A DNA stretch of 64,000 bases, taken from assembly GCF_900114775.1 (NCBI RefSeq), contig NZ_FOUE01000001.1, positions 1,172,378 to 1,236,377 on the forward strand, given 5' to 3'. Source of the DNA: Marinobacter zhejiangensis (GTDB taxonomy: Bacteria; Pseudomonadota; Gammaproteobacteria; Pseudomonadales; Oleiphilaceae). Positions 44,187 to 53,648 of the stretch are shown here, one piece after another. The notes below the pieces were generated by a model that was not told where the DNA came from, ran no database searches, and was given only the letters and a program-made list of their open reading frames with translations. A program made the position numbers and the translations under genes. Each line of letters opens with the position of its first letter. Position 1 is the first letter of the stretch.

Positions 44187-44627
44187 TTAAATGCCAGTCT
44201 GGCGCTCGCGGATTTCCGCCAGGGTCTTGCAGTCGATGCACAGCGTCGCCGTTGGACGTGCCTCCAGGCGACGAATGCCAATTTCAACGCCGCACTGGTC
44301 GCAGAAGCCGTAATCGTCCTTGTCGATGCGGTCGATGGTCTGATCGATCTTCTTGATCAGCTTACGCTCGCGGTCGCGGGTACGAAGTTCCAGGCTGAAT
44401 TCCTCTTCCTGGGTCGCCCGGTCGCTCGGGTCCGCATAGTTCGCGGCATCTTCCTGCATGTGGTGCATGGTCCGATCGACCTCTTCCATCAACTCCTGCT
44501 TCCAGTTCAGCAGTAGCCCACGGAAGTGCTCGAGCATCTCGGCACTCATGTATTCTTCACCCTTCTTCAACGTGTAAGGGGTGAAGTTGGTAAAGCTCTC
44601 ACGCGGTTTTTCAGCAGTGTTTGCCAT
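44187..44627 (-). CDS. dksA: RNA polymerase-binding transcription factor DksA
   Basis: A 146-residue protein with a coiled coil (residues about 30-105) whose tip holds the Asp pair in NYADPSDRATQEEEF, and a C-terminal four-Cys zinc finger (CDQC and CIDC). DksA enters the RNA polymerase secondary channel and with ppGpp reprograms stable-RNA and amino-acid promoters; spoT lies elsewhere in this window. It is the first gene of the minus-strand run that includes gluQ and the cbr genes. Confidence 0.97.
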   Translation of the reverse strand: MANTAEKPRESFTNFTPYTLKKGEEYMSAEMLEHFRGLLLNWKQELMEEVDRTMHHMQEDAANYADPSDRATQEEEFSLELRTRDRERKLIKKIDQTIDRIDKDDYGFCDQCGVEIGIRRLEARPTATLCIDCKTLAEIRERQTGI

Positions 44628-44830
44628 GTAACCCGGCCTCTTTTTTGTACTTCACAACAACACTCTGGCGTTTCCTTGGCCCAGAGTATTTATCCTGAAA
44701 CGGGAATTTGCGGAAAATAACAGATAAGTATCTGGCATGCCAGCCTTCTCGACGCGATACCAGATTGGCATCACGGCGCCGGCCTCCCGTATCATGCAGG
44801 CCATTTGTCGTCTTCTTCCCGGAGCATAGC

Positions 44831-45559
44831 ATGCAATTCCCTTCGCCGTTGATCGAAGCCCGCCTTATCAAACGTTATAAAAGGTTTCTCGCCGATATGG
44901 AACTGGCGGATGGCAGCACGGTCACCGCGCATTGCCCGAATACCGGCTCCATGCTGGGGTGTCAGCCCGACCATGCCCGGGTTTGGTTAACGGAGAGTGA
45001 CAACCCGAAGCGAAAGCTGCGTTACACCTGGGAACTGGTGGAAACAACACCGGGAGAGTTTGCCTGTATCAATACTGCGCGCCCCAACGCCCAGGTTCGT
45101 GAGGCGGTGGAAAGTCAGCGGGTGGCGGAACTCCACGGTTACAGCCGTTGCCGAACGGAAGTGAAATATGGGGCAGAGAACAGCCGTATCGACTTGCACC
45201 TATCCGGCCACCCGAACCTTCCTGATGCCTGGGTAGAGGTTAAAAATGTCACTTTGTGCGAGGACGGGCAGGGCTTTTTTCCTGACGCAGTCACCGCCCG
45301 AGGCCAAAAACACTTGCGCGAACTTATGGCGCAAGCCCAGACCGGTGAGCGGGCGGTGCTGTTTTTTTGCGTGAACCACACCGGGATTGAATCTGTGCGT
45401 CCTGCCAGCCACATCGATCCGCACTACAGCGCCTTGTTGCTTGAGGCTGCGGCAGCGGGCGTTGAAGTCATTGCTTATCGTGCCGACCTGGCTCAGGGGC
45501 AAGAGGTCAGTGGTGAGCTGATGCTCACCGATCGGGTGCCGGTTGTTCTGGCGTCCTGA
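44831..45559 (+). CDS. sfsA: SfsA family DNA/RNA nuclease-like protein
   Basis: A 242-residue SfsA (sugar fermentation stimulation protein A). The N-terminal OB-like part has [20 protein letters not shown] then [11 protein letters not shown]; the C-terminal part carries the nuclease-like core with [20 protein letters not shown]. Function is only partly known (DNA binding, maltose regulation in E. coli). ATG 44831 with GGAG 8 nt upstream was chosen; the longer frame upstream lacks support. Divergent from dksA; it overlaps the converging Rieske gene by 35 bp. Confidence 0.94.
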   Translation: MQFPSPLIEARLIKRYKRFLADMELADGSTVTAHCPNTGSMLGCQPDHARVWLTESDNPKRKLRYTWELVETTPGEFACINTARPNAQVREAVESQRVAELHGYSRCRTEVKYGAENSRIDLHLSGHPNLPDAWVEVKNVTLCEDGQGFFPDAVTARGQKHLRELMAQAQTGERAVLFFCVNHTGIESVRPASHIDPHYSALLLEAAAAGVEVIAYRADLAQGQEVSGELMLTDRVPVVLAS

Positions 45560-45881
45560 CCTGTACTTGACCTTGGTAAATGCGGGTCTCTAGCCGGAAC
45601 AGCGCTTCGCCCTGGCAGGGGCCTGCGATACAAAACCCGCTATCCAGAGTGAACAGGGCGCCGTGGGTGGCGCACTGGATGAAGCTCCGGTCGATATCCA
45701 GAAACCGGCCGGGCATCCAATTCAGCTCGATGCCCAGATGCGGGCAGCGATTGATGAAAGCATGCAGTCGGCCTTTGTGGGAGATCACAAAGGCCGGACT
45801 TTCATCCATCTTGAACTCTGTTGCCAGCTCGTCTTTCAGCTCACCGGTTGGGCAGACGGTGTGCCAGGCCGATTCCGTCAT
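45525..45881 (-). CDS. Rieske 2Fe-2S domain protein
   Basis: A 118-residue soluble single-domain Rieske protein. The cluster ligands are seen in [12 protein letters not shown] (Cys, His) and [18 protein letters not shown] (Cys, His). It resembles small ferredoxin-like Rieske proteins that pass electrons to oxygenases or reductases; the partner is unknown. It starts 2 nt after the stop of the frameshifted kinase-like gene, so the two form an operon, and its 3' end overlaps sfsA by 35 bp on the other strand. Confidence 0.87.
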   Translation of the reverse strand: MTESAWHTVCPTGELKDELATEFKMDESPAFVISHKGRLHAFINRCPHLGIELNWMPGRFLDIDRSFIQCATHGALFTLDSGFCIAGPCQGEALFRLETRIYQGQVQVRTPEQPAPDR

Positions 45882-45883
45882 AG

Positions 45884-47456
45884 TCAGGCCAATTGTAGCC
45901 CCAGGTGCTGACGAATGCGGTCGGCCAGGGCCTCTGCTACATGCTCCTGCTCGGTATGGATATGAACCGTGTGTGCTTTTTCTTCCTGGGTCAGCGGCTC
46001 AAACCAGGTCATCTGGGCATCCAGCAGCTCCTCGGTAGCCTCGGAGGCGTCACCAGTGCGCTGACGGACCCACTGCCTGCGCAGGTTTTCCGGTGCTTCG
46101 CAATGCAGCAGGGTAAACGGTACACAGTGCGACTCGGCGACATCCGCGATCAGGGTTCGCTCGGAAACCTTCAGGCTGGCGGCATCGACAATGACTGGAA
46201 GGCCAGCTTCCAGGAGCGTGGCGGCCAGGTCAGCCAGGCGCTGGTAGGTCTTTTGGTTGGCGTCTTCGGTGTAGATATTGTCACCAATGCCGGACTTGCT
46301 CTCGTCCAGTGGTTTGAGGTCGAACAGCCGCTTGCGCTCGATGTCTGAACGCAGTCGTACCAAGCCCAGTTCTGCCGCCATTTCGGCGCTGACACAGGTC
46401 TTTCCGCTGGCAGACAGGCCGCAGGTGGCCAGCATGAAGTGATTGGGGATCTCGCCGTAGCTTTCCGCCAGGTTCGCGTAGTCCTGGTAGCGTTGCATCA
46501 GGCTGGCTTTTTCCGTTTCGGACAGGGTCGGGTTGCCCAGCGTGAACAGGGCGATTTTGGCCCGAACCATGGCGCGGTAGGCCTTGTAGAGCGCCAGTAG
46601 CGACAACCCCTCGAAGTCTCCCCGGTATTCCAGGTAGCTGTTCAGCACCCGGTTGGCCAGGCCAAATTCCTGGCGTGACTCCAGGTCCATCAGCAGGAAC
46701 GCCAGGTCGTTGATCACGTCGATCCAGCGGAACGGTTCATTGAATTCAATGCCATCGAAAACGGTCACTTTACCATCAAACACCGTGATGTTGGCGAGGT
46801 GCAGGTCGCCGTGGCATTCCCGGACAAAGCCGTCTTGCCGGCGCTGGGCAATCTGGTCTCGATAGCGCTCGAAGGTGGTGCGGGTCCAGTCTTCAAGGTT
46901 GGTGAGCTGGCTGAGCAGGACTTTGTCGGACAACAGCGGACGGATCTGGTCAAAGTTCTCCTGCATGGCGGCAAACACAGCTTCCGGGGTTCCGAGAGTG
47001 CTGTCTTGTGCCACCCCAGGCAGCTGGTCGTGGAATTCTGCCACCTGCCGCGCCAGCGTGGTCAGGAGATCTGCTGGCAGGTCCTGGCGCTCCTGTCGGG
47101 CATCGAACAGTTCCTGCTGGTCAAACTGACGCATTCGAATGGCGTATTCGATGGCCTCGCCGTCCCCGCCGATCTGCCGAGCCGCAAATAGGAACAACGT
47201 CCAGGTAAAGGGAGTCGGCCAACCGTCGGTTCAGTCTCAGTTCTTCTTCACAGAAATGCCGACGCCGTTCCAGCGTCGAAAAGTCCAGAAAGCCGAAGTC
47301 CACCGGCTTCTTGATTTTGTAGGCATGCTCACCCGTGAGGATGACCCAGGAAATGTGGGTTTCAAGAACCTGGAAGCCGGTCACATCGTGGTTGTACAGC
47401 TCAGGATTCTGAAGAGCCTGGATCAGATTAGGGGTCTGGGTGTCGCTCACGGCCAC
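45884..47456 (-). pseudogene. Aminoglycoside phosphotransferase-like/AAA kinase gene split by a frameshift
   Basis: Two overlapping reading frames together make one known architecture of about 520 residues. The upstream frame (from 47456) encodes the N-terminus (FQVLETHISWVILTGEHAYK, FGFLDFSTLERRRHFCEEEL) up to DVVPICGSA; the downstream frame continues with IGGDGEAIEYAIRMRQFD, the phosphotransferase-like core with HGDLHLANITVFDG, and a C-terminal P-loop kinase domain (CGLSASGKTC). Removing one base near 47174 restores a continuous frame. No slippery heptamer is evident. It is either a real inactivating mutation or a sequencing error. A Rieske gene follows 2 nt downstream. Confidence 0.8.
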
Positions 47457-47565
47457 TCCTTGAACGTATCGGTTTTTGTAGTGCTGCTTATCATAGCGGG
47501 CACATTACAGAAATAACACAGAGCTGACCTGCAACAGTTCATCTTGCTATGGGTATAATCGCGCC

Positions 47566-49893
47566 ATGGCAAAGTCAGCTAAACCTCGTAAAAACAGCAA
47601 GAAACCCTCCCCAAGGAAAGCCCCAGCCGCCAGACGCGGCCGACTGTGGGGCATTCTGGGGCGATTACTCCTGGTTGGCCTGGTGGTTCTCGCGGGCTGG
47701 ATGGTCTACCTCGATGCGGTGGTCACCAAACGTTTCGAGGGTCGCCGTTTTGAAGTGCCCTCGCGGGTCTACGCCCGTCCACTGGAGCTTTATGACGGCG
47801 CCAGTATCAGTGTGGGTGCCCTGGGACGGGAGCTTGAGTTGGCCGGTTACCGGCCGGGTAACGGTGTGGAACCGGGCAGTTACAGCCGCAGTGGCGGACG
47901 CTTTGTCATTAGTACCCGTGGCTTTACCTTCAGTGATGGCGCCGAACCCAAGCGGCGGTTGGCGCTGACCATCGCGGGTGACCGGGTGACGGACTTCCGT
48001 GTGTTGAGCGGGGAGGCATCCCCCATTGTGCGTCTGGAGCCTGCCCAGATTGGGGGCATCTACCCCGCCCACAAGGAAGACCGCATCCTGATCCAGCTCA
48101 GCGAGCTGCCCCCCCTGTTTGAGGAGGCATTGCTGGCGGTCGAGGATCGCAACTTCTACCAGCACTTCGGGGTAGCCCCGATGTCCATCGTTCGGGCCAT
48201 GTGGGTCAACCTGCAGGCGGGGCGGGTGGTGCAGGGGGGCAGCACCCTGACCCAGCAGCTGGTCAAGAATTTCTATCTCAGCCAGGAGCAGACCCTGGTT
48301 CGAAAGGGTAATGAGGCCCTGATGTCGATCCTGCTGGAGTGGCATTACGACAAGCAGGACATTCTGGAAACCTACCTCAACGAAGTCTACCTGGGACAAG
48401 CGGGAGTCCGCAGTATCCACGGTTTCGGGCTGGCCAGTCAGTTCTACTTCCGTGAGCCGTTGTCAGACCTGGAACTGCACCAGACCGCGCTGCTGGTGGG
48501 TATGGTCAAGGGGCCGAGTTACTACGACCCGCGCCGTAACCCGGAACGGGCACTGGCACGGCGGAACCTGGTGATTGATGTGCTTGCCAGCAACGGCAGC
48601 ATCAGTGAACAGGACGCCATCAGGGCCAAGGCGAAACCGCTGGGCGTCACTTCCCGACCGTCTTTCTCGGAGAACCGTTACCCTGCGTTTATTGATCTGG
48701 TGCGGAGGCATCTGGCCCGGGACTACCGGGAGGAAGACCTCCAAAGCGAAGGACTGAGAATATTTACTACGCTTAACCCGGCCATCCAATACGCCGCCGA
48801 GTTCTCGGTCAAGCAGACCCTGGATCGGCTGGACCCGGCCAATAGCGAAGGGGGACTGCAGGCCGCCATGGTGGTGAGCAGTCGTGACAGCGGCGAGGTA
48901 TTGGCATTGGTGGGCGGCCGGGACCCGCGTTTCGCAGGCTTTAACCGGGCATTGGACGCCAGTCGCCCGATCGGCTCCCTGGTCAAACCATTCGTGTACC
49001 TGGCGGCATTGTCGCAGCCGGATCGCTATACCCTGGTCAGTCCGATTCAGGACAAGAGTTTTGCTCTGGTCTTCGACGATGGGCGTCGCTGGGAGCCAAA
49101 GAACTACGACGGCACCGAGCGCGGGGAAGTGCCTCTGCATGTGGCTTTGTCTCGATCCTATAACCTGCCCACGGTGCGGATAGGGCTGGATGTTGGTGTT
49201 GACGTGGTGGCCGAGATGCTGCAGGAATTGGGGGTGTCGGACACCATTCCGAGGTACCCTTCCATGCTACTTGGGGCGCTGCCCATGACCCCGGTGACGG
49301 TCGCTCAGGTCTACCAGGGACTTGCCACTTCGGGCTTCAACACGCCATTACGAACCATTCGCCAGGTTACCGACGCCAATGGTGAACCTTTATCGCGTTA
49401 CCGGCTGGCGGTGGAGCAGGTTCTCGACCCTGCTGCTACCCATCTTGTGCAGTACGCTATGCAGGAAACCATGCAGGAAGGCACGGGTCGTGGAGCTTAT
49501 CGTCGGGTCTCAAGAGACCTCAGCCTGGCTGGCAAGACTGGCACCACCGATGATGGGCGTGACAGCTGGTTCGCCGGCTTCAGTGGTGACCTGTTGGCTG
49601 TTACCTGGGTCGGTCGCGACGACAATGGCCCAACCTCACTGACAGGAGCCTCCGGAGCGCTGCCGGCGTGGGCTGACTTTATGGCCAGTGTGCCGCAACA
49701 TGGGTTGTCCCCGGTGATTCCCGATGGTGTGCAATACCACTGGATTGACCCCGAGAGCGGCGCACTGACGGATGAATATTGCGCGGGGGCGCGGCTGGTG
49801 CCCTTTATCGCCGGTAGTGAACCCCGGGAAACCCGCAGCTGTGCGGGAAATCTGCAACGCCGGCTGCGAAGCTGGTTTGAAGGACTGTTCTGA
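47566..49893 (+). CDS. mrcB: Penicillin-binding protein 1B, bifunctional peptidoglycan synthase
   Basis: A 775-residue class A PBP: basic cytoplasmic tail, one transmembrane helix (residues about 32-50), a UB2H-like region, glycosyltransferase domain with the catalytic Glu in AVEDRNFYQHFG and GGSTLTQQLVKNF, and transpeptidase domain with SRPIGSLVKP (SxxK Ser), SRSYN (SxN) and LAGKTGTTDDG (KTG). It polymerises and crosslinks peptidoglycan in the periplasm. It overlaps the following lipoprotein gene by one base (TGATG). Confidence 0.95.
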   Translation: MAKSAKPRKNSKKPSPRKAPAARRGRLWGILGRLLLVGLVVLAGWMVYLDAVVTKRFEGRRFEVPSRVYARPLELYDGASISVGALGRELELAGYRPGNGVEPGSYSRSGGRFVISTRGFTFSDGAEPKRRLALTIAGDRVTDFRVLSGEASPIVRLEPAQIGGIYPAHKEDRILIQLSELPPLFEEALLAVEDRNFYQHFGVAPMSIVRAMWVNLQAGRVVQGGSTLTQQLVKNFYLSQEQTLVRKGNEALMSILLEWHYDKQDILETYLNEVYLGQAGVRSIHGFGLASQFYFREPLSDLELHQTALLVGMVKGPSYYDPRRNPERALARRNLVIDVLASNGSISEQDAIRAKAKPLGVTSRPSFSENRYPAFIDLVRRHLARDYREEDLQSEGLRIFTTLNPAIQYAAEFSVKQTLDRLDPANSEGGLQAAMVVSSRDSGEVLALVGGRDPRFAGFNRALDASRPIGSLVKPFVYLAALSQPDRYTLVSPIQDKSFALVFDDGRRWEPKNYDGTERGEVPLHVALSRSYNLPTVRIGLDVGVDVVAEMLQELGVSDTIPRYPSMLLGALPMTPVTVAQVYQGLATSGFNTPLRTIRQVTDANGEPLSRYRLAVEQVLDPAATHLVQYAMQETMQEGTGRGAYRRVSRDLSLAGKTGTTDDGRDSWFAGFSGDLLAVTWVGRDDNGPTSLTGASGALPAWADFMASVPQHGLSPVIPDGVQYHWIDPESGALTDEYCAGARLVPFIAGSEPRETRSCAGNLQRRLRSWFEGLF

Positions 49894-50459
49894 TGATCAA
49901 GGCAAATTACACCGCCGGCGGTTTGCTTGCATGTGCACTCATTCTGAGTGGCTGTGCAACCAGCTCTGGTACCAGTATCTATGTGCCCTCGGCGCCCGCC
50001 CCCGGGTTTGATCCGCCACCCCGCACAACGACCCCCGAGCCGGCGCCTGTGCCTACCCCACAACCTACCCAGCCGGAAGTGCGGCCTCCCGAGCGGGATA
50101 CCGCCCCTGCGCCCAGTTACCGTGACCAGGGTGAGACATTGTCCGGAGCTGCCGCCAGTCTGATTCGCCAGGCCGATGATTTGTTGGCGCAAGGTAATGT
50201 GCCAGCGGCGATAGGGCAGTTGGAACGAGCCCAGCGGATTTCCCCGCGTTCCCCGGAGGTCTACTTCAAACTGTCGGAAGCCTATGTCCGGGCCAACAAC
50301 CTTGGAACAGCTGAGCAGTTTACCCTGAAGGGGTTGTCGTTGGCGGGTAGCAACACCCGTATGCAGCGCACTGGCTGGTTGCTGCTGGCGGATATTCGTC
50401 GTGCCAGGGGAAACTTGGCCGGGGCTGACCAGGCGGAAGCGAGGGCGAGAGCGCTCTGA
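49893..50459 (+). CDS. TPR lipoprotein, probable PBP1b activator (LpoP-like)
   Basis: A 188-residue lipoprotein: signal with lipobox LSGCATSS, a Pro/Thr-rich linker (residues about 35-75, able to span the periplasm), and TPR-like helices (IRQADDLLAQGNVPAAIGQL, then EVYFKLSEAYVRANNLGTAE). LpoP of P. aeruginosa is a TPR lipoprotein that activates PBP1b and is encoded next to it; here the gene overlaps mrcB by one base. Assignment rests on architecture and context. Confidence 0.82.
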   Translation: MIKANYTAGGLLACALILSGCATSSGTSIYVPSAPAPGFDPPPRTTTPEPAPVPTPQPTQPEVRPPERDTAPAPSYRDQGETLSGAAASLIRQADDLLAQGNVPAAIGQLERAQRISPRSPEVYFKLSEAYVRANNLGTAEQFTLKGLSLAGSNTRMQRTGWLLLADIRRARGNLAGADQAEARARAL

Positions 50460-50476
50460 CCTGTTTCTATAACACG

Positions 50477-50514
50477 AAAACCAAAAAGGGGCCGTAAGGC
50501 CCCTTTTTGGTTTT
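50477..50514. terminator. Bidirectional intrinsic terminator
   Basis: A perfect 17-bp inverted repeat (50477-50493 and 50498-50514) with a GTAA loop: GGGGCC/GGCCCC core flanked by A and T runs on both sides. It serves the mrcB-lipoprotein operon and the converging DUF4382 gene. Confidence 0.92.
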
Positions 50515-50544
50515 CAACCGCAGCGTTGGTAACGCTCTTGTCCG

Positions 50545-51498
50545 TTAGATCGCGAACGGAATCGGCGACGCTTGCGCATCCTCGTTTGCGGTTACGGTCA
50601 CGTTCTGCGTGCCTTCAAACTGCAGAGGGCTGGTTTCGAGGTCAGTATCGGTGATTTCGTTGTCATCCAGCTGACAGCTGTAGCTGATGGTGTATTCACC
50701 GGCTGGCAGGAAGGCGGCGGTATACTCATAAAGGCCGTCGTTATCCTCGTCAGTTACCGGAACAACCAACAGTGGATCATTGTCCAGCTCATCCAGCACG
50801 TTCAGATCTGTTGGCGCCGCATCGGCTCCCGCATACACATAGACTGAGCCGCTGTAGTTGTCTGCGCAATTGGTCAGCGTGTCATCATCGATCCGGGTCT
50901 GGTTGATCAGGGGGTAGTCCACGGTCCCGCTAAGGGTGCCAACTTCCAAGTTGTTGACCAGGCGCAGGGAGGGCTTGAGCAGGTAATCTGCCAGGGACTG
51001 GCCCTGAGGGTTAACAATGGACTTGGCAACGTCGAAATCAATGGTGAACGCGGTGGTTTTGTCAGCGGCAACAATCAATTCGCCCTTGAGCTTCAGGCCG
51101 CTTTGCTCGCCGGATGGAACCGCCAGGGTGTGTTGGGCATCGGGGTTGTCGGCCAGGGCGACAAAGGAGTTATCCGTGTCGATCATCAGCCGGAGCTCAG
51201 AGTACTCTCCCGCAGGAACCTCTTCGTTGGTGATCAGGGGCTCGCTCAGACCGCCGGTGAGGTCCAGCAGGTTCCAGGTTTTGCTCTCGTCGAAGGTGAA
51301 CTCAATCCACTTGCCGCCAGCCGGCTTCAGTGCGATGCCGCTGAAGGCGATGGTGACATTGCTGAATTCAGTAGCGGGGGCGTCGGTGATACCAATGGAT
51401 ACCTGGCCGGTGTCGCCGGAATCTGAGCCGCCGCCACAGGCAGCCAATGCTGAGGTCATGGCGATGGCAGTTGCCAGCTTGAGCTTACTGATGTTCAT
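50545..51498 (-). CDS. DUF4382 lipoprotein
   Basis: A 317-residue lipoprotein: signal with lipobox ALAACGGGS, then the DUF4382 domain (VSIGITDAPATEFSNVTIAF, WNLLDLTGG, PAGEYSELRLMID), and a C-terminal carboxypeptidase-regulatory-like beta domain (YTAAFLPAGEYTISYSCQLD). The protein is acidic and probably lies at the outer membrane. Function unknown. It is a single gene with AAGGAGTG upstream of the ATG. Confidence 0.82.
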   Translation of the reverse strand: MNISKLKLATAIAMTSALAACGGGSDSGDTGQVSIGITDAPATEFSNVTIAFSGIALKPAGGKWIEFTFDESKTWNLLDLTGGLSEPLITNEEVPAGEYSELRLMIDTDNSFVALADNPDAQHTLAVPSGEQSGLKLKGELIVAADKTTAFTIDFDVAKSIVNPQGQSLADYLLKPSLRLVNNLEVGTLSGTVDYPLINQTRIDDDTLTNCADNYSGSVYVYAGADAAPTDLNVLDELDNDPLLVVPVTDEDNDGLYEYTAAFLPAGEYTISYSCQLDDNEITDTDLETSPLQFEGTQNVTVTANEDAQASPIPFAI

Positions 51499-51685
51499 GC
51501 TTCACTCCTTACAGCCTGATTAAGGTGAATCGTTGTTTGTCCTTAACAGCATAGGGTAAAGATCTGGATTATTTGTTTCCGGGCAATTACAGCAAAGTTA
51601 GGAACTGCAAGGAGGGAACCCCTGGTCTGAGAGGTTTTCCAATCAGGCCAGGGGGTTAGCTGTGAAGCTCGCTGTAACGTTGACG

Positions 51686-52966
51686 TTACAGGGTGGCGAA
51701 AACTTTCTCTGCAGCCTTCAAAGTGTGAGCGATGTCCTCTTCTGACAAAGCGGCACTGGCGAAGCTTGCCTCAAAGGCAGACGGTGCCAGGTAGACCCCT
51801 TCCGTGAGCATGCCCTGGAAGAATGCCTTGAAACGCTCGACGTCACAGGCCATGACCTGATCAAAGCGGGTGATGCTGCTCTCTTCGGTAAAGAAGAAAC
51901 CGAACATGCCGCCTGCACCCTGGACCGCCATCGGAATGCCGGCCTTATCGGCGGCGGCTTTCAGGCCGTCGCGGACTGCCGCGGCTTTCTGGGCCAGGGC
52001 GTCATGGAAGCCAGGCTCCGAAATGGCGTTTAGGGAGGTCAGCCCTGCGACCATCGCCAGCGGGTTTCCGGACAGGGTGCCGGCCTGGTATACCGGCCCC
52101 AGTGGAGCAATGTATTCCATGATTTCCCGTTTACCGCCGAAGGCGCCGACGGGTAATCCGCCGCCGATAACCTTGCCCAGTGTCGTCAGGTCGGGGGTGA
52201 CGCCGTAGTAGCTCTGGGCGCCGCCGAGGGCTACCCGGAAGCCGGTCATTACTTCGTCGAAGATCAATACCGCCCCACTGGCGTCACACACCTCCCGCAG
52301 GCACTCGAGGAAGCCTGGAACCGGGGGGATGCAATTCATGTTGCCGGCAACGGGTTCAACAATGATCGCAGCAATCTGCTCGCCCATTTGAGCAAAGGTT
52401 TCACGAACGCCGTCGATGTCGTTGTAGTCCAGTGTCAGGGTGTGCTCCGCCAGACTGGCGGGAATGCCCGGTGAGGTCGGTACGCCAAGGGTCAGGGCGC
52501 CGGAGCCGGCTTTGACCAGCAGCGAGTCCACATGGCCGTGGTAGCAGCCCTCGAATTTGACGATTTTGTCGCGTCCGGTGTAACCCCGGGCCAGGCGAAC
52601 GGCGCTCATGGTTGCCTCGGTGCCGGAGTTCACCATCCGCACCAGCTCAATCGAAGGCACCAGCTCACATACCTTTTTTGCCATGTCGGTTTCAATGGCG
52701 GTGGGTGCACCATAGCCGACACCGAGATCCACCTGGGCGTGCAGGGCCGCTTTGATGCGTGGGTCGGAATGACCAAGAATCATCGGGCCCCAGGAGCCGA
52801 TGTAGTCAATGTACCGCTTACCATCTTCGTCGTAGAGGTAGGCCCCTTCCGCGTGATTGAAGAAGATAGGGGTGCCACCAACGCCGCGGAAGGCCCGTAC
52901 CGGTGAGTTGACGCCGCCCGGAATGTATTTCTGGGCCTGGGCAAAGAGGTTTTCGGATTGACTCAT
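51686..52966 (-). CDS. hemL: Glutamate-1-semialdehyde 2,1-aminomutase
   Basis: A 426-residue PLP enzyme that makes 5-aminolevulinate from glutamate-1-semialdehyde in the C5 haem pathway. Signatures: [18 protein letters not shown] at the N-terminus, [19 protein letters not shown], and the PLP-binding Lys in [18 protein letters not shown]. It is last of the run hemJ-thiD-thiE-hemL, 16 nt after thiE. Length and motifs are normal. Confidence 0.97.
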   Translation of the reverse strand: MSQSENLFAQAQKYIPGGVNSPVRAFRGVGGTPIFFNHAEGAYLYDEDGKRYIDYIGSWGPMILGHSDPRIKAALHAQVDLGVGYGAPTAIETDMAKKVCELVPSIELVRMVNSGTEATMSAVRLARGYTGRDKIVKFEGCYHGHVDSLLVKAGSGALTLGVPTSPGIPASLAEHTLTLDYNDIDGVRETFAQMGEQIAAIIVEPVAGNMNCIPPVPGFLECLREVCDASGAVLIFDEVMTGFRVALGGAQSYYGVTPDLTTLGKVIGGGLPVGAFGGKREIMEYIAPLGPVYQAGTLSGNPLAMVAGLTSLNAISEPGFHDALAQKAAAVRDGLKAAADKAGIPMAVQGAGGMFGFFFTEESSITRFDQVMACDVERFKAFFQGMLTEGVYLAPSAFEASFASAALSEEDIAHTLKAAEKVFATL

Positions 52967-52982
52967 GAATCAGTGACTCCCG

Positions 52983-53648
52983 TTACGAGTGACTATGAAA
53001 CAGTGGGTGGTGGTCGCTGAACAGTTGGCTCAAGCGACGTGCCTGGAATTCGATATCTTGGTGTCCGAACAGGCCGCCTACGACGGCTAGAAGGTCGGCA
53101 CCGCTGCAGATCAGCTCGGCGCCATTGTCGGCATTAATGCCGCCAATCGCGGTTATCGGGCGCTGGAACTGTCGGGCCTGCGCCAGCACCTGCTTGTTGG
53201 CTGGCGGCGCCTCCGGCTTTGTCCCGGAGTGAAAAAAACGGCCAAACGCCAGGTAATCGGCACCCGTCCGGTCCGCCTGCCGCGCCAGTTCAATGCTGTC
53301 GTGGCAGGTGAGGCCGATGATGGCCTGGTTCCCAAGCAGTTGACGGGCTTCGGTGAGCGAGCGGTCGCTCTGCCCCAAGTGTACGCCAGCAGCGCCAACA
53401 CGCTTTGCCAGCTCGGGATCGTCGTTGATGATCAACGGGACGCCGGCACTTTGGCAGAGGCTCTGCAGGTCAGCGGCCTGGCGCAGCCGCTCGATGTCCG
53501 TAGAGATCTTGTCCCGATACTGCACCAGGACAGCGCCGCCGAGTATTGCGGATTCTACCGCGCTGACCAGTTGATTGGGGGGGGTGAGCGTGTTGTCGGT
53601 AATGGCGTAGAGACCCGGGCGAAGCCCTTTGCTGAACAGTGTACTCAT
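52983..53648 (-). CDS. thiE: Thiamine phosphate synthase
   Basis: A 221-residue TIM-barrel enzyme that joins HMP-pyrophosphate and thiazole phosphate. Motifs: LYAITDNTL at the N-terminus, VLVQYRDK (Arg/Lys pyrophosphate contacts), VPLIINDDPELAKRVGAAGV, HLGQSD, and AIGGINADN near the C-terminus. Its ATG overlaps the thiD stop by 4 nt, so it is translationally coupled. Confidence 0.95.
   Translation of the reverse strand: MSTLFSKGLRPGLYAITDNTLTPPNQLVSAVESAILGGAVLVQYRDKISTDIERLRQAADLQSLCQSAGVPLIINDDPELAKRVGAAGVHLGQSDRSLTEARQLLGNQAIIGLTCHDSIELARQADRTGADYLAFGRFFHSGTKPEAPPANKQVLAQARQFQRPITAIGGINADNGAELICSGADLLAVVGGLFGHQDIEFQARRLSQLFSDHHPLFHSHS

Noticed and set aside
47165..47200. Programmed frameshift in the kinase-like gene
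   Set aside because: No slippery heptamer, stop-codon pause site or downstream structure is evident at the junction; a mutation or sequencing error is simpler.
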